A stretch of DNA of 64,000 bases, from assembly GCA_011032825.1 (NCBI GenBank), contig JAADJZ010000013.1, positions 1,054,001-1,118,000 of the forward strand. Direction: 5' to 3'. Position 1 is the first letter of the stretch, and every line of letters starts with the position of its first letter. A program made the translations under genes and the position numbers. The notes under the pieces were generated by a model. The model had not been told where the DNA came from. It made no database searches and was given only the letters and a program-made list of their open reading frames with translations. Below are positions 57,721 to 64,000 of this stretch, piece by piece. The DNA comes from Massariosphaeria phaeospora. Its lineage: Eukaryota; Ascomycota; Dothideomycetes; Pleosporales.

Positions 57721-60705
57721 CTAGTCCGTATGCCCATCACCTTTCGAGCTATTTCGAAGACTCCGCTTTCGCGCTGTACCCATCAACTTCTCCACATCTT
57801 GCACACTGTTCACACTGACTTTTCCACTGGTAGCGGAGAGATCGCTCAGGCCTAAAAGTTGCGGATCGACTGGAATCGGGTTCTCCTGGTGATGGCGCGT
57901 GACGTTTCCTGAAGCCAATGGAGCTTTCACAGATGTGGGCAGCTGGGTAGAGTCTGACCGCTGTAACATATCTGAGGGTGTGGACTTATACGTGTTCATG
58001 CTCGTATCTGGTGGGCTGTGTTGCTGTGGTCTGCTCAACAGCGGATTAGAACCAGGAGAGGAGTCGCTCTTGGGTAATCCGTATGGTAGATATTGGTTAG
58101 GACCATCGTACGACCCAGCCATCTGCGGCGACGTGGCCTGTGGGCTTTGGGAGGAGGGAAGGGGCCTGGAGATCGGGTTGAAGGGGTTAGTGTAAGCATA
58201 AGGACCTGTCGGAGGGACCGAATACACGTTGGTATGATCCTGTATGTGTCCAGCGTTCAGGCCAGAACTAGATCCTTGAGGGGGGTGTGGTTGTGGTGTA
58301 CTCTCGTTTCTCGTTCCGGTGTGATAGTACGGTTGTGTGTAATGATGGTTGTGCGATCCACCCGTATGAAGACTAGGGTCCTGATCGAACGACGGTTGCT
58401 TTGTTGACTTAGACCGCGCAGTATGCTCGTGCTTCTGCCGCATCAACTGCTCCTGAGCGGATCCACTCGGATATGTGATACGGGCGCCACGCTGCTCGAC
58501 AGAAAGGTCTCCTGGTCTGTCACTCGGTCAGTAGGTCGTGAGTTACATGTAACATGGATGTCTTACTTCCTAAGGGATGATTGAATCCCACGATGATGTC
58601 CTAGTGGGACTGCCTGTCCACTCTGCGACCCCCGGCGGACTTGATTAGGTTGTTGAACAGGCGGGACTTGCTTTTTAGGTCTTTCGGGTGAGGGTATTTG
58701 CGCAGCATCATCTGCCGCGTCCAGCGGAGACTCAGGACCACGGCGATGTGATACCGACGGTTGAGCACTCGTGCGATCCGCTTGGGACTTTTGCATAGAC
58801 TCCTTGTACGATGCGATCAGCGTTTGTTGATAATCCTGTGTTGCGTTAGCTGAAGGGGGCGCATATAGAGCCATGAATGAGTCGATGTATGTACGAGCCG
58901 AACCCGCCTGCTGAAATTATGTGCGACTGGGTGTGCTATAGAGAGATGCACTAACAGCTTTGTTTTGTATCGGTGACGACTCGCCTAAGGCTGCTCGATG
59001 TGGCGACCGCGTAGTTTCAGAGCTCAGGGTTGGACCGCCCATATGCCAATCCTTATCTAGAGGGAACGTCGGCTTGCGACCAGGGAGCCCGCTGATCTCA
59101 TCAGATCTATGTGGAAATATCTGTCGGGAAAGATCATTGAGCTGTTGGGCGTTCTTCGGGGTCCGGTCGTCAACAATCCCTTCTTGGTGTTCAGAATTAG
59201 AAAGATTGCTGATGATTGTGTTGCTGTTCTGCATACCTTGGTTCTGCAAACGATGCTCCTCTTGTACAGTCCTATACGATGCAACCCCACTTGGAGTTGA
59301 ACGGCTTGTAGTGGTAGATTTATCGATCGACGAGGCAGTCTCCTCCTCCTGCTCCTCTGACATCGAGACCTCCATGCTGAGCGGTGTTGATGGCAAAGTT
59401 GTGGTTGTAGTTTGGGACCGAGTTTTGTCTAGTTGTCGAAGGAGAGTCAAGGAGCTCGACTTGTTGAGGCCGTCACCAGAAGTGCTAAGAGGGCTAGCAT
59501 GCGAGGGTTTACTCAGAGGTCGAGGTTTAGCTATTTCCACCCTAGGCAGGCGAAACTGCCACTCTCCGAGGAGACTTGCAGGAAGGTGCTCCTGCCTGAG
59601 GTATTTGATTGCCTTTACAACCTCCTCGGGTGGGGGCATGTCAGGATCGATGGGCTTGTCCGGAAACTCCTCCTTCAGATCCCAGATGTATTGGGGAATA
59701 TCATGGACGTCGGAATTTTCGGCCAAAATCTTGTCGAGAACTGCTCTGTCGGGTATGTGGAGCAGACGCATGACAGGTCCATAGAGGCCCCCGGGCGCAT
59801 TGGGACATTCATCGATGAGTTGATCAATTATGACCTGGCGTAACGACCGCCAGAGCTGCTCGAATTGGATCTGGAGACAGTCAACAAACGCCCGAGTGCA
59901 TACATCGTTATGGCCCAGAGAGACATACTTTGGGTTCGCCTTCCGGGCTGCGGGCAGCTAGTAGAGACTTGACATCATTATACCACCGTTTCTCTCGCTC
60001 AGACATATCAGCTGGGAAAACGGTCTTCTTGTTGTACAGCCGGTCGATCCTCTCGTAGCTGATTTGCTGACTCGCGAGGTCTCCGCTGCAGCGCTCCTCG
60101 AGGAGATTGGGGAGCTTCCAGAGGTCGACGTCCTCGTCGCTCGCGTCGCTTGTGTCACCCGTTGGTTTAACTGCTGACAAAGTCGGAAAAACGGCAGGCT
60201 TCAAAGCTGGGGTGGCAGGAGGGCTGATGCGTTTGCTGGCCCGCACCTGCGTTCTGGGCCGCTCGGTGGGCGTGGGACTTGCGCTGTCGACGAACGACTC
60301 AACTGCTACACGGGCGCGCGTACTGCGCGGTGGCTCCTGCGACTGCGGCGCGGACCGCCGCCTCTTGTTCGACTTGACGTGGCGAATGTTCGCCATTTCG
60401 TGGGATTGTGTGCGAGGTTGTGAGCGAGGATCACGTCGAGAAGGTGGGGTGGGAAGTAGCGGGCTTGTATCAAAGTTTGCAGGTTGAGATTCGGGCGATG
60501 ATTCTGGGTGCGGCGATGATTCTGGAGTGTCAGGCAGTCGCTCTCCTCGGGATTGGTCCGACGTATGGCGCCGCTTGTTGACCGTGGACTGCGCAAATAT
60601 TTGCTCGTGAGCGAAGTCGGGGGAAGAATCCGGGTCGCCAACATAAGTCCCATCGCCCTGATATCGTTGCGGGGCTCGGCGCTGGTTTTTCTGACGCAAG
60701 TTCAT
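57721..60705 (-). CDS. Unrecognised 943-residue, mostly disordered protein
   Basis: Exons 59929-60705, 58956-59870, 58567-58910 and 57721-58516 join in phase and give 943 residues from the ATG of MNLRQKNQRR. The open frame extends upstream but lacks another ATG. Residues 1-250 are basic and Ser/Pro-rich with nuclear-localisation-like clusters (KRRHTSDQSRGER, NKRRRSAPQ). About 250-370 is the only ordered-looking part (ERIDRLYNKKTVFPADMSE; IQFEQLWRSLRQVIIDQLIDE; GLYGPVMRLLHIPDRAVLDKI; AIKYLRQEHLPASLLGEWQ). The remainder is Ser/Pro/Gln/His-rich. I recognise no domain. Basic clusters and low complexity suggest a nuclear regulatory or scaffold protein, as inference only. The intron acceptor at 58517 was chosen because the nearer one shifts the frame. 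Confidence 0.7.
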
Positions 60706-61395
60706 GGCGGCCCGCGGGTATGAGGCGGCGTCGACGTCTTTCACGATCCTTGGCACGCAACCTAGATATGTTGTGAGAAATACTGTTCAATCCAAGGTAG
60801 TGTCCTGCATAGGCCGCTGTCTTGCTAATAATTAGTGTTCTCTATTGAGAGGTCTTGAAGTGATTCTAACGAGTGGCAGGCACCTTCCGTGACTTCACCG
60901 CCCAAATCGCTGGTAAACCAGTACGTGTTTGCAGCAGACTATGGCTGGATCTACGGGTGTCGGACAGGGCCTACAAGAGCTATAAGCGCAGACTTATTGG
61001 AAATGAAAGACTCATGAGGTGGTCTGGTGATTGGCCGTGTGGTAGCGGGATTCTGCCTGTATCTCGCTGCCTACACTCACGCCGTTCACCACAAATACCT
61101 TGAACACGAGAATCACCACGATGAAAGAGTAACGAAAGTAGATAGACCGATGAGAAGTTCAATAGAAGGTATCGTGTGCGAAGCCGCAATATGGGAACAA
61201 TCATACCCACCAAAACGCGAGACTCCAAATACCTACCAAAATCGCGCCTGTAATCGCTGCAATAATCGCTGGCATATACCCGTCCCAAGAGCGCCATCGC
61301 TCACTCACCCGAGACGCCGATCGCCAATGCAGAGGGTATCATGCTCCCCCAGAGCCGCTACGTATGAAAATCGGAAATCTCACAAGCGCAAAAGC
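60706..61395. other. Spacer with possible small membrane-protein exons
   Basis: About 690 bp between two minus-strand genes. Two short exon-like patches with good splice ends occur: a plus-strand stretch 60878-60919 (TFRDFTAQIAGKP followed by GTACGT) and a minus-strand hydrophobic stretch near 61210-61290 (PAIIAAITGAIL). Neither could be built into a full gene, so none is called. Confidence 0.35.
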
Positions 61396-62361
61396 TCACG
61401 AGTCCTGGAAGGGGGTGACATCGCGGTCCGTGAATCGCATCGCATCCGAAGGATCCACATCGTCCATATCGTAGTCATCGTCGTCCATGGTGTCCTCGAT
61501 TGACCGCTTCGGCTTGGGGGCTAAAGGAAGGAGCTGCAAACCGTTGTGGAGCTTGTTGGTAGCGGCGCTCGATGCCAGTGTTTGGGCGCGTGAGGTAGTC
61601 ACACTCCGCTTCGCGCTGAGGATATCCTCGTGCGCTTGAAGGATGTTCTTGATTGTGTCGTCAAAGTTGATACAGAAGCGTTGGGCTTGACAAACCTGCA
61701 TCGCCTTTATATGATCGAATTTGTCCAGCGTATCCATCAAGTAGGCCGCCGCCACAGCTGCAGACATGTCATTTCCGGACTCGCAAAACAGCAGAACTTT
61801 ACCCATCGACTGTTCACCATCAACGATAGGGGTGACTTCGCGGACCCTAGCAACGTGCTGGTTGATCATCCTAGTGGCGTCAGAGAACTTGCCGATGAGG
61901 TCGAGGTAGGTCGGGGCCTCAATCGTTGCGACCTGCAAGCAGATGCCTCTTGCGGCCTGGATAGCGCCATTCATACTGTTCTCCCGTGTACGTACAGCTA
62001 GAGCCATGGTGATGTTTTCGCGTTCCAAGAAAGCCCGGTCCTTTGCGGCTGTCATGGGTCCGAGGTAAAGCCATGGGAGAATAAGCTGCGCCTCCCGCCG
62101 TCGCGCGTACGTCCACTCCATCAGGGTGTTTGTTTGTATTATGTCCTCCAGATCCAATCCCTGCAAAAAGCTGATGTCAAGCTCCTCCTCGTCTGGGCCA
62201 TTGTTCGCGCGACCAACACTCAGCTTGGGCATCGCGATCGAAAGCGTGGGGGGCGGTACCACAATCCGTGGAGGCGTCGGCAGTCGGTAGGTATACTCGT
62301 GATGTCGCTGATGTAGAAGAGGGGAATCAGACATTGTTGAATCTTCCGTGGTTGAAGACAT
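61396..62361 (-). CDS. Dual-specificity-phosphatase-like protein, probably catalytically dead
   Basis: A single-exon 321-residue frame starts at the ATG of MSSTTEDSTMSD. The longer open frame upstream lacks an ATG. After a Pro-rich N terminus, residues ~95-265 follow the DSP fold: ILPWLYLGPMTAAKDRAFLE (substrate-recognition start), NITMALAVR, then the phosphatase loop region KVLLFCESGNDMSAAVAAAYLM. The usual HCxxGxxR signature reads FCESGNDM, so Cys and Gly remain but His is Phe and the phosphate-binding Arg is Met. The C terminus is acidic (DDDDYDMDDVDPSD). Loss of Arg predicts no or little catalysis, so it may bind phosphoproteins, as STYX-type pseudophosphatases do. Confidence 0.8.
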   Translation of the reverse strand: MSSTTEDSTMSDSPLLHQRHHEYTYRLPTPPRIVVPPPTLSIAMPKLSVGRANNGPDEEELDISFLQGLDLEDIIQTNTLMEWTYARRREAQLILPWLYLGPMTAAKDRAFLERENITMALAVRTRENSMNGAIQAARGICLQVATIEAPTYLDLIGKFSDATRMINQHVARVREVTPIVDGEQSMGKVLLFCESGNDMSAAVAAAYLMDTLDKFDHIKAMQVCQAQRFCINFDDTIKNILQAHEDILSAKRSVTTSRAQTLASSAATNKLHNGLQLLPLAPKPKRSIEDTMDDDDYDMDDVDPSDAMRFTDRDVTPFQDS

Positions 62362-63336
62362 GGTGGCGTGTGAGGTGGTGTTTCTGCGCGGTAGAGTGGT
62401 CAGAGTAGAGCAGCGGTGACAGAGGACTTTGTGTCGCGAGAACAGGATGTTTATGGGCGCGCGTTGTTCCTTGATGCGCCGTGTACGTTGTCGCGGTCGC
62501 CCCAGGCAACAGAGCAGTCGATTGGGGGTTGAGGCGACGCGGTCAATGTCGACGCGCCACAAATCGCGTTGCAGTGAAACAGAGGTTATGTCTGTGGCGT
62601 GTAGGCTTGGTCATGGTGCGTCAGAAGTCAGTTTAGGTGGCAGTGGGATGGATGGCAACAGGAACCATCTCTGACGTCGTGCAACCCCTCGGGGATCGGA
62701 TGCCTAGAACCCGCGCTACAACACTCGCGGAACGCTAGCACTAGTACGACCATAGCCCGATTGGCTGGATAGGCGAGCAGGAACAGCTACAAGGAAGAGA
62801 GTAATATATGTTGAAACTGTGAACTGACGTGATTAATTCTATCTACGGACTATAGGCGTATATTTACAGCCAGCCTGTCTTGCTTGCTGACATCGATTCC
62901 ATCTGATTGCTTTTTCTCATCTGACTGCTAAATCTACTTCGTAGAATGCATGCAGTGTGTCTTAAGATACCACGATTGGGGTCCTCATCGTCTCATCTTC
63001 CTTACCTTGCCCATCGTCTCCATCATCCTCATCGTTTTCATTGTCTTCATGTCCTCGTCAGTCTCATCGTCTTCATCATCCGCTTTGCATTCTTGGCATG
63101 CGCGCACCACGGCGGCAACATCGGACTTTCTCAGTCCCTCTGCCTGGATCGGAATATCGCCGGATCGCTAGTAATGATCATAGCGGCTACGCGATTGGCT
63201 GGATAGCCGAAACCTCAAGCATAGCCGACAGCAGCATTCAGCCTCAGATATAGCCGAAAGAATATGGATACACTTCCCAGATGATGTAGATACCCGGGAA
63301 GGTGAACAGATAACCGTAGAAGAAAGTATAGCATAG
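62362..63336. other. Spacer holding a decayed partial gene copy
   Basis: About 975 bp. It contains the phosphatase-like promoter and the relic described separately. The string CGATTGGCTGGATAG occurs twice (near 62758 and 63190), marking a local duplication. Confidence 0.55.
62985..63135 (-). pseudogene. Relic of the C-terminal part of the right-edge gene
   Basis: On the minus strand this stretch reads DVAAVVRACQECKADDED and continues acidic, closely matching DVATMVRASQELKVEDSED in the intact gene at 63337-64000. After the acidic tail the frame degenerates into Met/Lys/Arg codons, with loss of register. Only the last part of the gene is present, so this looks like a decayed tandem duplicate. 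Confidence 0.7.
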
Positions 63337-64000
63337 TCAATGCGTTATTGGGTGCTCGTCACCCTCATGGACATAAGGGTCTTTGTCCTCATCATCCTCC
63401 TCATCCTGGTCGTCCTCCTCATCCTCGCTGTCCTCCACTTTCAGCTCTTGGCTCGCTCGCACCATGGTCGCAACATCTCGGTCAGCCTCGGCCCCCTTGT
63501 CCGACGCGTCGGAGAAGGTACCTAGCTTGTTGGCTAGGAAGGTGTCGGAGGCGTGCATATCGCCGATCTCTCGTGCCAGTGCTGCCAATACTCCTCGGCG
63601 AATCCAGCGGTCGGGTGTGGCCCAGATGGCCGTTGGGAACTTGGCCCGATCATGTTCCCACCCCTCACAGTTGTTTCGGCGACGGCGAAACAACGAACAC
63701 ATCATGTGGAAGTACAGAAACCGCTTCATGGGCCGCATCTTGGAATCCTTGTGGAATTGCAGCCTCTTCCCGTCGACATCTTTCCACAGCTGCTGCGCCC
63801 CCAGAGTGGGCATAGGTTTCGGCAACAATGTCCGGTCCAAGACAACGAGCTTAAATTCTCCGTCACATTCCGGATCCGGGATGATGACGAACCTAGCCTT
63901 GTCAAAGGCCTTCTCCACGTGAGTGCTAAGAGACAGACCATTCTCGGTAGCCCAGAGGATTAGATGGCCATCCTCGGGCGGGTAGCCGAAGATGTAGGCG
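63337..64000 (-). CDS. Unrecognised protein with acidic C terminus, 5' end beyond right edge
   Basis: The minus-strand frame is open from the right edge to a stop at 63337 (at least 220 residues, and the N terminus is missing). It reads AYIFGYPPEDGHLILWATENG, then a ~120-residue globular-looking region with Trp, His and Arg (RFLYFHMMCSLFRRRRNN, AIWATPDRWIRRGVLAALAREIGDM). It ends in an acidic tail rich in Asp/Glu (EDSEDEEDDQDEEDDED) and HPITH. I do not recognise the family. The GYPPEDxHLILWA start may belong to a fungal-specific nuclease-related group, but nothing catalytic is visible. A decayed copy of its 3' part lies about 350 bp downstream. Confidence 0.65.
   Translation of the reverse strand, partial: AYIFGYPPEDGHLILWATENGLSLSTHVEKAFDKARFVIIPDPECDGEFKLVVLDRTLLPKPMPTLGAQQLWKDVDGKRLQFHKDSKMRPMKRFLYFHMMCSLFRRRRNNCEGWEHDRAKFPTAIWATPDRWIRRGVLAALAREIGDMHASDTFLANKLGTFSDASDKGAEADRDVATMVRASQELKVEDSEDEEDDQDEEDDEDKDPYVHEGDEHPITH

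Overview
The window reads as nuclear DNA of a filamentous ascomycete (Pezizomycotina, most likely a Dothideomycete). Genes are compact and have short introns (mostly 50-130 nt) with GTAAGT/GTATGT-type donors and CTAAC/CTGAC-like branch points. The recognisable proteins are fungal versions of housekeeping genes: FIS1, SPC24, MIA40, OM14-like, RSC8, ETF-alpha, TOK-type K+ channel, STU1/CLASP, THI4, LIM-RhoGAP and a Yip-family protein. Splice sites were placed by eye, with reading-phase consistency as the main check. Exon coordinates are predictions.

Layout. 0-3.3 kb: start of a large coiled-coil protein (minus) that leaves the window on the left. 5-6.6 kb: RING-H2 ubiquitin ligase (minus). 7.5-9.2 kb: divergent pair FIS1 (minus) / SPC24 (plus). 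9.7-14.8 kb: GYF-domain protein (minus), whose true first exon lies upstream of the obvious long ORF. 16.5-17.3 kb: Gly/Met-rich acidic protein (plus). 17.3-20.5 kb: 3 kb of low-complexity spacer, then a small secreted cystine-rich peptide (20.5 kb). 21.6-24 kb: two mitochondrial genes in tandem, an OM14-like protein with an apparent 2-nt microexon and MIA40. 24.5-28.5 kb: divergent RSC8 / ETF-alpha. 29.4-32.2 kb: TOK-type potassium channel. 33.6-37.4 kb: STU1/CLASP. 37.8-39.25 kb: THI4 with a TPP riboswitch and an upstream ORF in its leader. 39.3-44.1 kb: long spacer without a recognisable gene. 44.1-48.1 kb: LIM-RhoGAP. 49.7-50.9 kb: DUF7730-like membrane protein. 52-52.5 kb: secreted six-cysteine protein. 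53.4-55.3 kb: degenerate Fot1/pogo DNA transposon with 91-bp terminal inverted repeats. 56.1-57.2 kb: Yip-domain protein. 57.7-60.7 kb: unrecognised nuclear-looking protein. 61.4-62.4 kb: dual-specificity-phosphatase-like protein that lacks the catalytic arginine. 63-64 kb: an unrecognised acidic-tailed protein cut by the right edge, with a decayed partial copy just downstream of it.

How the genes fit together. Most are unrelated core genes with no cluster logic. Five act at mitochondria: FIS1 in fission, OM14-like on the outer membrane, MIA40 in intermembrane-space import, ETF-alpha in the matrix, and Thi4, which is often mitochondrial. SPC24 and STU1 both act on kinetochore or spindle microtubules. 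The most unusual items are RNA-level: the riboswitch/uORF arrangement at THI4, the 2-nt microexon in the OM14-like gene, the hidden GYF first exon, and two introns of length 3n without stops.
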